A DNA stretch of 64,000 nucleotides, taken from positions 1-64,000 of the forward strand of contig JAKSZP010009632.1 of the NCBI GenBank assembly GCA_022478985.1. Direction: 5' to 3'. This DNA is from Massospora cicadina. Taxonomy: Eukaryota > Entomophthoromycota > Entomophthoromycetes > Entomophthorales > Entomophthoraceae. This document shows, in pieces, positions 1-11,148 of this stretch. Within the stretch, counting starts at the first letter, position 1. Each line of letters begins with the position of its first letter. Position numbers and translations under genes: made by a program. The notes beneath the pieces were generated by a model. The model saw only the letters and a program-made list of their open reading frames with translations. It was not told the origin of the DNA and did no database searches.

Positions 1-700
1 ATGCCCCTCCTCAGGGTACTTATTCGGGGACACTATGGGTGGAGAGAAAATGTGGAAACAAACAGTTTGGCCATATGAGCCATCATTATTGTGGTGTATT
101 AGGAATAAAATGGGCGAGCTTAGTAACAGGTCCACCACTACCATGATAGCATCTTACCCATCTGAGAGGTGTAGTTCCACAATAAAGTCTATAGAAAGGG
201 AGGTCAAAGGCCCATTTACTTTTTGGACTGGCACCAACAAGCTAGCAAGGGGCTGACGATTTGATTCATCTATTGTAGATCAGGCACTCATTAATATACC
301 TTGCAACATGAGATGTTTTTCCTTCTTTTTTTAGCACTAGGTGGTCCCAACCTAAAGGGGGATACACCGATCTATGAGCTGTTTTTTCCTTCCAGTTTTA
401 TGTACAGCAGATAAGCTCCAGGGGTTTTTGTTTTCCCAGGGTGCCCTACTGTTATCCCGTTGTGATGTTCATTAATTATATCCAGACGAAATGATCCTGT
501 TGGTACCCATAAACGTCTCTGGAACCATATAATCTCATCCTTTTCATGGTACCCCTCAGTTATGTCCACTTGATTTAATTTGCAATAGGTAAGAACCATA
601 GTATATCCTGCTGATAAAGACTGAGAAAGGACGACCTTTCTGAATATATCATACTTTTCTAGGTTCTCCAGTGAAGCAAGAACTGACATTCATGTTGTGC
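1..700 (-). pseudogene. Element A integrase (zinc finger and start of catalytic core), broken
   Basis: The minus-strand frame at 372-689 ends with a His-rich segment (IINEHHNG..VGHPGKTKT), the first half of the HHCC zinc-binding domain of Ty3/gypsy integrases. Downstream, in 1-300, another frame reads SIDFIVELHLSDG and then DAIMVVVD, the start of the DDE catalytic core around the first Asp. Between the two lies a 48-bp retroposon insertion with its target duplication, exactly where the Y-W and CxxC part of the finger is expected. The second catalytic Asp and the Glu are off the window. The gene is non-functional. Confidence 0.75.
326..373 (-). mobile_element. Mini-retroposon copy 1 (about 41 nt plus A tail)
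   Basis: A 48-bp insertion in element A integrase. Read on the minus strand it is 41 nt ending in GGACCACCTAGTGCT followed by seven A. It is flanked by an 18-19 bp duplication (308-325 and 374-392, one substitution and one T-run length difference), the hallmark of target-primed reverse transcription. The same unit recurs at 59,516-59,565, and a 5'-truncated one at 39,595-39,613. A 5-bp stem (TAGGT/ACCTA) with a 7-nt loop sits just before the tail. Confidence 0.75.
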
Positions 701-999
701 TGGTGGTCTGCTTTGATACAATTTACTGGGAGGAATAACCAAGTGGGTGTTGTGCAACTCTACCTTTTGGGATCAGGAGCTAACGCAGGGTTACAGCTCA
801 AAGCATCCATTAAACCGTTCTCCCTGCATTTTGTGAAATTATAAGAGAATATTAATTGAGCAAGGGTTTCATGCCAGACAGACTGTCAGGGGGTCAAGAC
901 ATGAGGAGCCTAGTAGTACAAAATAACTCAATGGTCAGTCCAGATGTGGAAGAGCTGGGAAAAACCCTGAAGATTATGGCACCAATAGGTCAGTGCTTC

Positions 1000-1300
1000 C
1001 AATACTACCAATAAACTTTGTCATAAACAGCGTAGTTCAACTTGGGTATGAACATTTTCTGCAAATATATCCCACAAGATGCTTGACTCCATCTTCAATC
1101 TTTTGTAAGAGAGCCACAGATCTTGCAAAGCTGGACGCATCAGTAACTACTTTAAACTCCCTCCCAGGGTCCACATGGTTTAGAACAGACGTGGACAGTA
1201 GGTACACTTCACTGCTTGGAAGGCGTCCTCCAGCGCAGAGGACCACTGAAGAATTATGGCACGCTAGCCTTATATAAAGGCGCCACTACCTCTGAAAGAC
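1000..1300 (-). pseudogene. Element A RNase H domain, broken
   Basis: The minus-strand frame at 1037-1246 contains REFKVVTDASSFARSVALLQ followed by GVKHLVGYICRKCS. This matches the opening of Ty3/gypsy RNase H: a TDAS motif holding the first catalytic Asp, then the strand ending in ..YxSRKL. The rest of the domain is frameshifted. It lies between the RT and integrase remains, as expected. Confidence 0.7.
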
Positions 1301-1515
1301 TTGGCATGAACTTCTTAGGGAAGGTGCAAGTCTTTTAGAGCTTCTCAGATATTTAACTGAGGTTTAATGGGACAATCATGGATTACCTTCTCCTTATCTG
1401 GAGTGATCATGTGGCTTCTGTCAAATACAATGTTTCCAGGAAGTTAACCTGGGACTTGAAAAACTCACATTTGCAAATCTCAGCATCAAATATGCGTTCT
1501 CAAATGCTCCACCAC

Positions 1516-2000
1516 CTAATTCAAATGAACCTCATGGGATGCTTGAACAGGGGATAACACCAGAATGTCATCCACGTAGGCCACAGTGCTTACGCCTAAC
1601 AACTCACCCAAGGCCACATAAATATTAAATTGGAAAATTGCGGTGCATTCTTGAGCCCAAATGGCATGACCTTGAATTGGAAAGACCCCTTCCTGGTATG
1701 GAATGCGGTAAGCCATTTCTGCCCCTTTTTGATGAGAATCTGGTTAAAAGCATCTAAGAAATCCATCTTGGAAAAGACCTTGGCCTTCTCCGCATAGCGG
1801 GCAATTTGTGCCTCTAAAAAATGAAATTTAAATTAGGTATGGTAACAATATTGAAGTCGCCATAATTTACACAAGATTGTAGTGTACCAACCTCTTTTTC
1901 CACAAAGAGTAGTGGTGAGCATACTGTAGAGGTACACTAAAATGGCTCCCTTGTCAAGTTTCTCCATAACCTAAACATGAATGCTGCCTCTTCCCACAGA
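1516..2000 (-). pseudogene. Element A reverse transcriptase, broken
   Basis: The minus-strand frame at 1516-1716 holds MAYRIPYQEGVFPIQGHAIW, the equivalent of the gypsy (T)AFRTPYGLFEFxVMPFGL motif, followed by AYVDDILVLSP, the YxDD catalytic box with both aspartates present. Upstream sequence to about 2000 gives KMDFLDAFNQI-like residues (RT motif A) in another frame. The fingers region and several junctions are frameshifted, so no full enzyme is encoded. The YVDD motif separates this element from the YLDD families elsewhere in the window. Confidence 0.8.
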
Positions 2001-2227
2001 GTAAAAGGTAAATTGGGGAGGAGATGCAAAACAGGTCAACTTTGAGTTTAAAATCACAAACAAAATCTGAGTGATCCAGCAAGGCATTTGCTGAAGTGGC
2101 ATTAAATGAAGACTCCAATCCCTCCAAATAGGGGGTAAGGGTGCTTCAGGAGTGGACTTCAACAGTGTTGCAAGACTAAGCTTAGGAACATTGAGCCACT
2201 GTGGCAAGTTGTTTAAAGTGCTACCAT

Positions 2228-2560
2228 TCAACTGGGAATTATTAATACACGGCTACTCCCCAAGGAAAAAGTTAAGGTATTGACCTTCAAATTGGTTTTG
2301 ACATAACATTTGCACCACCAACCCACTCCCAAGATAATTGGGTACATCAAGTTTTTTACTGCCAGGGAGTTGTCAGCCAAGTGGAACATACCAACTTGAT
2401 AATCAGTCAGACTCTGAATTTTCAAGGTGTGGATACCCTGAGATGCCTCTTCCATAATCATATTACCAGATAAGTAGTGCAACCCAAAGTAATCAGTTAG
2501 TTCCTGGTCAAAAAAATTTCTGAGGCCCAATATCCACTAAAATTTTTGCCCTAAACTTCC
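2228..2560 (-). pseudogene. Element A protease-like region, broken
   Basis: The minus-strand frame at 2228-2530, with about 30 bases upstream, reads like a retroviral-type aspartic protease. A V-D-I-G block is followed by FFDQELTDYFGL, as in gypsy proteases where DTGA is followed by (N)FI(D)xxxxxxxGL. The catalytic DTG appears as DIG. A second strand ending in PIILGVGWW matches the usual (ILG)-(M/D)-W end of these proteases. It lies directly upstream of the RT remains. The fold assignment is inference from motif spacing. Confidence 0.6.
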
Positions 2561-2830
2561 CTAAAGAGGAAGAAAGAGTAGCTGAAAGCAAACATATTTA
2601 GCACATTCATTATCAAATGCAGTTAATGTTTCCAAACCCAAGGTGGAATCATCTTTAGGCATAATAATGTCCCCAGGATATGTGTTCCTATCAAAAAAAG
2701 GAGTGAGATATCTAGCCACCCTAATTACTGATGGGACATAACCAGCATCATTTTCTGAATTTGCACACCTATCAACATAATTTTTATAGAATATTTTCAC
2801 CTCTTGAGTGCGGCAGATCTGGTGGGGGTC

Positions 2831-5011
2831 AGATAGTATTCATAGAGGTGACATGATATACAGATATTGCCTCAGGACAGCTTCCACAGGAAAATAAAAT
2901 GGCTCATTTGTGTATGAAATTCCAGAAAAAATGGTGTTTTCTTTTAAAAGCCACCATACCTGACATGAAAGCTGTTTGTGGCCTGTTATTTATTACCAAG
3001 ATTTTGAAACTCCCATCTGCTAAGGGTGCATATTATGCTGGAGATGGAGTTCTTGAATGACCTGTTTAATCATAGTAAAGTCAATAAAACCTTCAGGGCT
3101 CATCCCCTACTGACACTCAGGTTTCCCCAAGATTGAAAGCATGGCACCAGAAAGTACCGCCCTTTTTAATAAAAATTAAGCCATCTGAGAGCACTATTTA
3201 TAAGAGGGGCTGCTGGTGAAATCTTCACAGCCAAATATCTGAAAATTTTCATTAATATATTGGCCTCAAGCCCCAGCTGACTATTGTGCTCTCAGAAAGG
3301 AAGGTATGAGAGCACCAAAAGCCATTAATTGTAAAAAAAGATTCAGACTTCCTGGGAGAAAATCTAAAGGGATGGCTGCCAGTGAAACCTCCATGGCCAG
3401 ATATTGAAACATTTAATTAATTTATTTGGTCCTGGACACTGCTGATCCTCACACTCTCCCAAAAAGGAAGATAAGGAATCAATGGACGCTTCCTTTTGTA
3501 AAAGTTAAACCGGTTGATTAAGGCTGGTATTTATAGAAGTCATTGTTGGTGAAACACCCATGGACAAATTAATGAACCCCTTTTGGTTGGGGTAATTCAC
3601 AAACTTAGGCATCAATACAGGATTGGAGGAGGCAATTGGAGCTCACTACCCTCAAGTGTCCAATGACCAGCTGATTACAGTTTTAAGAAATAATGATGTT
3701 TTGAAAAAGTCAGGACATTGTAAGCCCAGGACCCAAGCATATTCATATAAATAGGGGTCCAAAGGCACCCAAATCGATGAGGTGCTCATGACACACTAAA
3801 AATTTGGAAAGCATAGAACCCAGGTTGCCCCACTTCTAGGAGGATCTCAAAACCATAAATCACCTCTCTATTTTTGACATAATTTCTAAAAACAAAATAT
3901 AAGCAGGAGCCTGGGGTAAAAGGTGACGCATCCACTCAACACCAGAAGAAGGCAAGTTTAGGACTTCGTCATCCTCTCTGAGGAGTAAGGGCCTTTGGAG
4001 GTTGTTGAATTATTAGTCAAAAATAGTTTATCAGAATCTCTTAGGGCCTGAGTTCCTTAAGCAATCTCTCAACGTATAATTGTCATTTAGACTAATCTGT
4101 TCACTTCAAACAGGTAAAATCTTTTGTATAAAAATAGGCAAAATAATCAATAGTCAAATATACTAGGGAATCTGAAGGTATCTTCATTAAACAAAATTTG
4201 GAGATATCTATAGGCCGCTGAGATATTTGGGTTCTCCTAGGGAGAACTTGGTGTGATAATCGGGAACAAGTAGGGTAAGGAGACCTCTTTGATAATGTGG
4301 CAGGTGGAATAGGATTTCTTTGAATCTGACTCTCTTTTACCAGTGTGACCGATTCTGGGGACCTCTGAATGGAAAGATCTTTGCCATCTGACTCGTTGCT
4401 TTTGTTATTATAATTGGCATATCCTTCCAGAATTTGAGTTTCTTTTCACCCATTTGAGATTTCATTGTTCAAGTCAGTCTCAATGCTCATTGAATTGGTG
4501 GAGCTTCTATTACCAAGTTGCGACTCAGGTCATGTTCAAATCCTGCTCAGGTCCATACAATTATCATGATTCCTGACAGCAAGTGAGGACTGTTTTTATT
4601 ATATGAAAGGAGCAGTGGAAAAATTGGATGCCTGAGCAACTGGGCCTTAGCAGTCCAAAACCACAAAGTACTCAAGAAATGGTGGGAGTTTCATTGCAAA
4701 CAATAAAAAGAGAAATGATGAGCTGGCTCACCACCAAACAAATGTTAATGCCAAGGCAAAAGCATCAGAGACATAGTTCATAACCATTACACAATATTAC
4801 TATTAAGCAAAATCCCATATAAAATAAATATCAACAAGCCAAATAGAAGGGTTGGTCATCTAATGTGAAGAGATTGTCTCCAACACTCTAAGAGAAGACT
4901 ATCCCTAAACTTGGTGTGCATGCACCTGCTTTAGCGCTTATGACTGGTGTATTATGAAATAAATCCAGGATACCTCCATAAGGAGGTATAACACAGGCCT
5001 AACAAAAGGGG
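2831..5011. other. Unclassified AT-rich stretch, possibly gag or LTR remains of element A
   Basis: No open frame longer than about 80 codons and no recognised gene. The part at 3150-3590 holds diverged tandem repeats (listed separately). The rest has many stops on both strands. By position it could be decayed gag, leader or LTR of element A, but I see neither a TG...CA pair nor a primer-binding site to prove this. Confidence 0.5.
3150..3590. repeat. Three diverged tandem units of about 165 bp
   Basis: Three successive blocks share a pattern: an A/T-rich start ending in AAGTTAA or AAATTAA, then a TATTTATA-like stretch, GGTGAAA.C, CA..GCCAAAT or CAGATATTGAA, an ATTAAT run, and a closing AAGGAAG or CTTCC segment. 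Unit starts are near 3163, 3330 and 3497. Similarity is by eye and low (roughly 60 percent), so the boundaries are approximate. Subrepeats of this size are common in LTRs and centromere-type satellites. Confidence 0.45.
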
Positions 5012-5016
5012 ACATA

Positions 5017-5206
5017 TGTTGGAATTTAAGCTTTTAATGCTTGCTGGTGCTGGTTGCACCTGAATTTCAACAATGTCTTGCAAAATAGGTAATTCTATCA
5101 ACTGCAGGAATAAAGGATTTTAGTGGGGTTTTATACCACTTATAGAAAAATTCAGAAATTAAAAACAAAAACTAGATAAACTTGATTTTATGTGTTTTTT
5201 ATTAAT
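5017..5206 (-). repeat. Element B 3' LTR, distal part
   Basis: This segment is collinear with 29,225-29,410, the matching end of B's 5' LTR; both contain ATGCTTGCTGGT and ATCAACTGCAGGAATAAA. It starts with TGTTGGAATTT, the inverted form of the LTR end AAATTCCAACA. The LTR is cut here by element C and resumes at 16,028. Confidence 0.85.
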
Positions 5207-5910
5207 TTTTGGACAATTATAAGTTCAATTATGTAATAAGAGTGTATAAGTTCAAAATAAGCATAAAAATAAGGATGAAATAGGCTAAAAGACGCTGGCC
5301 AAATATCAGTGGAACCCTGTGAATTGGGGCAATACTGGTATTAATTATACTTGGTTAAATAGCACAAGTTTAAGTAGTCAGATTGCACCAACCAAGAGAC
5401 AGAATCAGGGGACTCCATCTGAGGTTCCTCCCCATCCCATTAACCATTTAAGTAAGCCACCTACACGGGTTCCACCCCCTTTTAAAGCCTTGGAGGGGGT
5501 TCCAACAGGTGTAAAAGATTTCCCCCACAGTGATTGGCTCTGATACATCAAATCCTTACCTAAAGGACTGATTCTACCCAAATTTAACCTTCCATCTGCC
5601 ATTTTATTAAAGTGAGCCAAGTTTTGAGAGCTACAATAGGTCAAACAAACATTTTTCCTAATTAGGTTCAAAGCTAATAATGAATCAACGCCTATCTCAG
5701 TCCAAGCTCCAAGTTAATTTTAATACTAAGTAGTGAGATTTTAACAGGGTTCTCTCTTTACCCCTTCAACACTACTAATATATAAAAACCAACCTTTTAG
5801 TGTTTATTAGTGTTTTGGTATCTTAATATAAGTAGTGAAAAAATCCCCTGAATTAAGTTGGGACTTAGGTAAAAAGGCACCAGCAAGCATCATAAGATTG
5901 AATTCCAACA
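5207..5910 (+). repeat. Element C 5' LTR
   Basis: About 704 bp, matching 15,327-16,027 over its full length with roughly 90 percent identity by eye. It ends in AATTCCAACA three bases before the primer-binding site. A TATATAAAAACC box near 5780 is kept in the 3' copy as AATATAAAAACC and is the likely promoter element. The first bases are degenerate. Confidence 0.87.
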
Positions 5911-5913
5911 AAG

Positions 5914-5928
5914 TGGTGCTCACTACAG
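5914..5928 (+). other. Element C primer-binding site
   Basis: TGGTGCTCACTACAG lies 3 nt after the LTR end. It begins with the TGG complementary to a tRNA CCA end. The same 15-mer occurs at the equivalent place in elements B, D, G and H, so these families share a priming tRNA. Confidence 0.75.
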
Positions 5929-5962
5929 GGGACCCTGTACACCACAAATTTCCTGTTTAAAA

Positions 5963-6689
5963 ATGGTAACTGTGCCAGAAATAAGCCTAAATGCTTTATA
6001 GCAACAACTAGCCAGTGCTTTGTCTCGCATCAAAAGGCTTGAGCAGCACTCTTTTCAAGGCCCTTATGGTGCCTCCCTTACTATTCTCAAACCTCCACTC
6101 AGATACAAGTTCACACCTGATGAGAGCAGTATTTCCTCCTTCCTGTTTGTTTATAATCAGTGATAAAAGAAGTGACTGCCCATCAAAAAATCAAGTATAC
6201 CCTTCCCTTCTTGAGTCATATAGCTCAAGAGATAATGATTCCCCATATGACCAACCTTAGCATCTAGGAGGAGGTTAAACAAACGCTTATTGATGAATTT
6301 GGCTCCCCACAGAGTTTACAAAGGAGAAATCAGGCCTTTATGTGGTTTATCCTGAATGATGGAGAATCAATCACTACTTTTTGGGTACTTTTATAGTAAA
6401 GATCAACCTTTGTTGCTTACCAAAATGCTCTCACTCAATGACACTATTGCTGCTGTTTTGGCTGGATTGGCGCCTCATCCCTCTTTGCCATTGCATATCT
6501 TTTCATCAAGCGTTCCTTTGAGTAATATGGGATATCAAGTCTTTACTAGCAGTGGTTGACTTCTATGGACACAATAAAATACAATCATCTCTTATAAACT
6601 CTCCAGCCTCTTCTATGGCTATTTCCCCTTAAATTTCTGTTCCCAATAAGCTGCCATCATAAGGTGCTCCTCCCCCATGTGAGGAAATG
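5963..6689 (+). pseudogene. Element C gag, 5' part, broken
   Basis: Starting at the first ATG after the primer-binding site (5963), the translation is collinear with element H gag: a short N-terminus, QQLASALSRIKRLEQ (in H KQLASSFSRLKKLEQ), then KFTPDESSISSFLFVY. Further on, 6356-6559 contains PLLLTKMLSLNDTIAAVLAGLAP, the gag helix conserved in B, F and H. The frame is interrupted by an in-frame stop after NAL and by several frameshifts. Gag is then split by element E and resumes at 11,149. It would have formed the capsid of the particle. Confidence 0.75.
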
Positions 6690-6694
6690 TGAAG

Positions 6695-7572
6695 TGTTAT
6701 ATGGTTGACTGGACCTAAATCGTCAGGTAATTTGATAGGGGAAACAATAATATTAGTTAATGCTAATTTATTATTTATCATATTAAAATTATCAGTGATT
6801 ATGGACCAAAAATATCCTAAGTATATCCAAACTTGGGATTTGTGGCCTAGTGATTCCACTTAATAATATTTGACTATGATGACATGGGCCAGAGGGCTTT
6901 GTTGGTTAGGTCAGACTTGATAATAATAGTTGACTTGATGACTTGGGCATGTGGGCTTCGTTGGTCTATGTCAAAATTAGTTTTTAATATTGATCAAGTT
7001 TTTGATCAAACTAATAACTAATTAGTGGTATGAATCGCTTTGGTATGTGCTGCTGATTGCTTGAGAAGAGCATTGGTTCAGATATTTGCAGATGCATCAG
7101 AAATAGTGTCTTGTGATTCTTTATGAGTTTGACACCAACCCTGAGGCCGTTTGAGATGCCCCTGATTTGAAAGGATTTTAGACCCTTAAATACATATTAC
7201 ATGTTTATAGCCAAGTGCCCTTGAAAATGAGGCGTCATGGGTAAGATGTGGTGAACATTGAACCCAATAAATTATCTCCAAGTTGATACTAATAAAACAC
7301 AATCAACTATTACCATAAGTTCATAGTTTAATCTATAAGCTTTTTGTATCTAATACTTTACATTGTATTAAGTTGAGAATTTACTTAGGATCAGGGCAGC
7401 GTGTCATTGTCCAAGTAACAACAAAAGAATACAGCTTCATGTGCTATTATCAAGGAGTTATATCTTATCTACTGTCACCATCTAGTCTATTGTCACCATA
7501 CAATAGACGCTCAAAACTCCACAGTACCGCAGAAGAAGAACCAGCCATCTGAAGTAGGCCTAAAATTCAACA
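6695..7572 (+). repeat. Element E 5' LTR
   Basis: 878 bp, starting TGTTATATGGTTGACTGG and ending AAAATTCAACA. It is nearly identical to 10,259-11,143, with scattered transitions and 1-bp indels. The sequence following it (TGACGCTCATGGCTAGG) resembles the shared primer-binding site only loosely and seems decayed. Confidence 0.88.
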
Positions 7573-7764
7573 AGTGACGCTCATGGCTAGGATGCTGATA
7601 GTGATCACGCTGAGCAGGGGAGCAACCCCTACTTTTACCAGTTTTCAAGAATGAATTTACAAATTTTCAAGACTCAGCAGACATAATGAGTCATCAAATT
7701 TATAAGCTCACTGAAGAAGTTACTTTTATTAATGAGGCAATTAATGCTCTACATAAAGAAGTGA

Positions 7765-8760
7765 ATGTTTAAAAAAATCATAGGAATATATTATGTGATT
7801 TCTGCTCTTCAATCGAAAATGACTAATCTGAATAAGAAAGTTTCAAAATTGAAGGATTGGGATAATGGTTTAAGCCAGCATGGCCAAAGTGATTCTACTG
7901 ACAGTGATATCTCTGAACATTATGAGATTAATTCTGGGCCACGTTGGCAATTGCCACTAGAATGGTTGCTTTGGCCAACCCAAGCTCCTCTAACTGTGGT
8001 GCAGCGCCTCAGCGCCCTGATACGCCTGGTTCAAGCCAGCAGAGAAGTAATTTTTAAAAATCATGAGCATGATAATGATAATTACAAACTGTCAAATTTA
8101 CCTGCTTTCAATAAGAATGGAAATATAGCCACTTTTATCAAACTCTTTAATTTGGCTATGTATGGGGCCAGTGACTGAACAAAGCGTCCAATATGATCAA
8201 CTGCTTAGATGAATGGAGTATTGAGTCAATTATGCCTCATTTGGATGAAAACCCAACCTATGCTGAAGTCAAAGGGGCCGTGTTTCGTGATTTTGGAGGT
8301 CCAGAACAAATGTCAACTATAAAATCCAAATTCATGAATATCAGCTTTAAGAAAGATAAAATGATTGATGAATTTGTGGATCAAATATATTAAGAAGCTC
8401 AAATTCTCCTAATTGCAAAGGCTATGATTGATTTTGATGCTAAAAATGCATTACAACATGCAGTACAACCTTATTGAAATTTTTAAACACCTTATTGCCT
8501 GCTTTTATGCAAAGCCTTGCAACATCTAAATTGGTAATTATCTGTTTGGATCCTCCAAAATTATGGCCCTCTCAATATTGGATACAGATCAGGACCTGCT
8601 TCCTCTGTTGGAAAACCCTACAATACCAATAATATTGACAGTTATCCACCTTTGAAAACTGAGCAAACCTTAAATACAAGGGCATCATGCCCATAAAATG
8701 AAATTACTTGCTACAACTACAGTCATAAAGGACACTATGCTTCCTGATGCCATCAGCATA
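7765..8760 (+). pseudogene. Element E gag with decayed zinc knuckle, broken
   Basis: Two frames, 7765-8178 and 8193-8393, form one gag-like reading after a frameshift. The second half (TYAEVKGAVFRDFGGPEQMSTI, then MIDEFVDQIY) matches the element D gag segment ITYQEVKEMVIQLFGG. At 8709-8750 the codons spell a CCHC zinc knuckle with spacing C-x2-[C to Y]-x4-H-x4-C: the second Cys is TAC and a stop sits where Trp is expected. Both look like G-to-A changes from TGC and TGG. The gene is non-functional. Confidence 0.7.
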
Positions 8761-10258
8761 GTGTTAATGTAGTCCTTCCAGATAACGTTCAGGTGGAGGG
8801 AAAAGAACAAGCACAATAAATTTGGGACGCTCTATTGTGCCAAAAACACCATTCCCACCTGACTGACATAAAAACATGGGCCATGGGGCCTCAATTACTA
8901 GCAAAACAAAGTCTATTTTAGCACCAAATGAAGAATTTACAAACATACATGTGGTAACTCGCTCTCAGAGTAAGGGTGTCATACCTGAAGCCTCTAAAGT
9001 AGTTGCTAAACTGTATGTGTAAAAGATACTTGAGAATACTCTGGCTGAGGGGCCAGGCAATTCAGAAAATACCCCAAGCTTGAAAGGGGTGAATATAGCT
9101 ATGCCAATTGACACATTCATCAATGAATGTCCTAGCATTGGAAATACGCTGAAGCATACTCTTAATCTTTAAATTTTTCTCATATCCACTTAGTAAGCTC
9201 TATTGATTCTTACTTAAAAAAATTGAAAAATGAAAAAATATAAACCATAAAAAATATAAAAACGATAATAATAAAGCTTATAAAATAAAAAAAACTTTAA
9301 TTCATGAATTCTAAAGACTCATCGCCACTGGGCGTAACAATTGAGTTCACCTTGATCATTACATTCTGACTTGGATTTGGATTTACCAGGTCTGAATTGG
9401 ATCACTTTTAAATTCTTTTGGTTCAGTCGTTTCAGGCGCTGGGTTGTGCCTCACCCAAGTTGAAGATTAGGCTTGTGCAAGCCTAATCAATGACTTGGGT
9501 GAGGCCCCTGAAGAGCTGCCTTTATATGGTGTGCCTGCCATATCAAAGTTGACTTCAAAATTCTCTTTCTATTTCCCCTAGCATTCCCTACCTGGGGAGC
9601 ATTGGTGGTGGCTCCCCAGACGAGCTATGGATGGCAGGGCCTTTTTATGTCCATAATAAAAATAAAGGTTGTTTTGGGGTTAGCATACCTCACTTACCAG
9701 TGGCCTTTTACCCTGCTGGATAGCTTTTTCATATGGGTTGAGTCAATCCAACTCCCCCAGAGGACTTAGCATAACCAACCAGTAATAGGTGATTGTTGGG
9801 CTTGTCAGGTGCTGTGAGTACCTCTCCTAACCTAGTTGTCCATTTTGGTTGCATGTCGGTGCACCAAATGAATATTAAATTATATGGCGGTCAGAACTGG
9901 GGGTTTTCAGGTCTGTTACACTGGGCTAAATTACCCTTCTTTGTGAGGGGAGGAGAGTGAAATCAAATCCAAGGGGCCAGTTTGGGTTTGCCAAGAATTG
10001 ATGGAGTTGCAGCAGGCATAGAAGTTGAAATTTTGGAAAATGTCAAAGCATAGCTGGTTATACTAGCCCAAAAATGAAGGCAAAATGCCTGAGCTAACTG
10101 TAGCATGCAGCATGGAAGTGTAAAATTTAAGAAGAAAAGTTAATCAAGGGCCAAAAGACTATTAATGTAGCATCATATTCTGAAGGGTAAGAGAAATTGG
10201 ATATTGTGACAAAGGAAAAAGAATACCCTCCATTTTTATCCAGTCAAGGATGGGGAAG
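8761..10258 (+). other. Element E remaining internal region without recognisable pol
   Basis: After the zinc knuckle, the stretch to about 9170 still reads like a gag-to-protease linker. 9170-9310 is A-rich. 9310-10,258 has no domain I recognise. The end (10,246-10,258, AAGGATGGGGAAG) is a purine-rich tract next to the 3' LTR and fits a polypurine tract for plus-strand priming. Protease, RT and integrase are missing, so they were deleted. Confidence 0.6.
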
Positions 10259-11143
10259 TGTTGAATGGTTGACTGGACCTAAATCATCAGGTAATTTGAT
10301 AGGGGAAACAATAATATTAGCTGATGCTAATTTATTATTTATCATATCAAAATTATCAGTGATTATGGACCAAAATATCCTAAGTATATCCAAACTTAGG
10401 ATTTGTGGCCTAGTGATTCCACTTAATAATATTTGACTATGATGACATGGGCCAGAGGGCTTTGTTGGTTAGGTCAGACTTGATAATAATAGTTGACTTG
10501 ATGACTTGGGCATGTGGGCTTCGTTGGTCTATGTCAAAATTAGTTTTTAATATTGATCAAGTTTTGATCAAACTAATAACTAATTAGTGGTATGAATCGC
10601 TTTGGTATGTGCTGCTGATTGCTTGAGAAGAGCATTGGTTCAGATATTTGCAGATGCATCAGAAATGGTGTCTTGTGATTCTTTATGAGCTTGACACCAA
10701 CCCTGAGGCCGTGTGAGATGCCCCTGAGTTGAAAGGATTTTAGACCCTTAAATACTTATTACATGTTTATAGCCAAGTGCCCTTGAAAATGAGGCGTCAT
10801 GGGTAAGATGTGGTGAACATTGAACCCAATAAATTATCTCCAAGTTGATACTAATAAAACACAATCAACTATTACCATAAGTTCATAGTTTAATCTATAA
10901 GCTTTTTGAATTTAATACTTTACGTTGTATTAAGTTTAAAATTTACTTGGGATCAGAAGGATCAGGGCAGCATGCCATCGTCCAAGTGATGACAGAAGAA
11001 TACAGCTTTGAGTGTTATTATCAAGGTGTTATATCTTATCTATTGTCACCATCTAGTCTATTGTCACCATACAATAGATGCTTGAAACTCAACCATACCA
11101 CAGAAGAAGAACCAGCCATCCAAAGTAGGCCCAAAATTCAACA
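10259..11143 (+). repeat. Element E 3' LTR
   Basis: 885 bp, starting TGTTGAATGGTTGACTGG directly after a purine tract and ending AAAATTCAACA before the TGGAG flank. It pairs with 6695-7572. Only a few substitutions and single-base indels separate the two copies. Confidence 0.88.
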
Positions 11144-11148
11144 TGGAG

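Larger units (their letters stand above)
1..2830 (-). mobile_element. Element A: degenerate Ty3/gypsy retrotransposon, partial
   Basis: Minus-strand remains of a Ty3/gypsy pol, cut by the left window edge. Reading right to left the order is protease-like, reverse transcriptase, RNase H, integrase zinc finger and the start of the integrase core, the normal Ty3/gypsy order. Stops and frameshifts occur throughout. It belongs to a different lineage from B-H: its RT has YVDD rather than YLDD, and I see no dUTPase-like block. No LTR is identified with confidence; its leader or LTR may lie in the unclassified 2.8-5.0 kb stretch. A 48-bp A-tailed retroposon interrupts the integrase. Confidence 0.8.
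6695..11143 (+). mobile_element. Element E: deleted, pol-less Ty3/gypsy element inside C gag
   Basis: Two direct repeats, 6695-7572 and 10,259-11,143, flank a 2.69-kb internal region. The outside flanks are TGAAG (6690-6694) and TGGAG (11,144-11,148), a 5-bp duplication with one mismatch. The internal part has a broken gag with a decayed zinc knuckle, and nothing I can recognise as protease, RT or integrase. It therefore looks like an internally deleted, non-autonomous copy. By eye the LTRs are about 97 percent identical, more alike than those of its host C, in agreement with a later insertion. Confidence 0.87.

Noticed and set aside
5200..5215. Clean 5-bp target duplication for element C
   Set aside because: The left edge (TTAAT before TTTTTGGACAATT) does not match GTGAT on the right. 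The edge appears mutated, so I do not claim a duplication.
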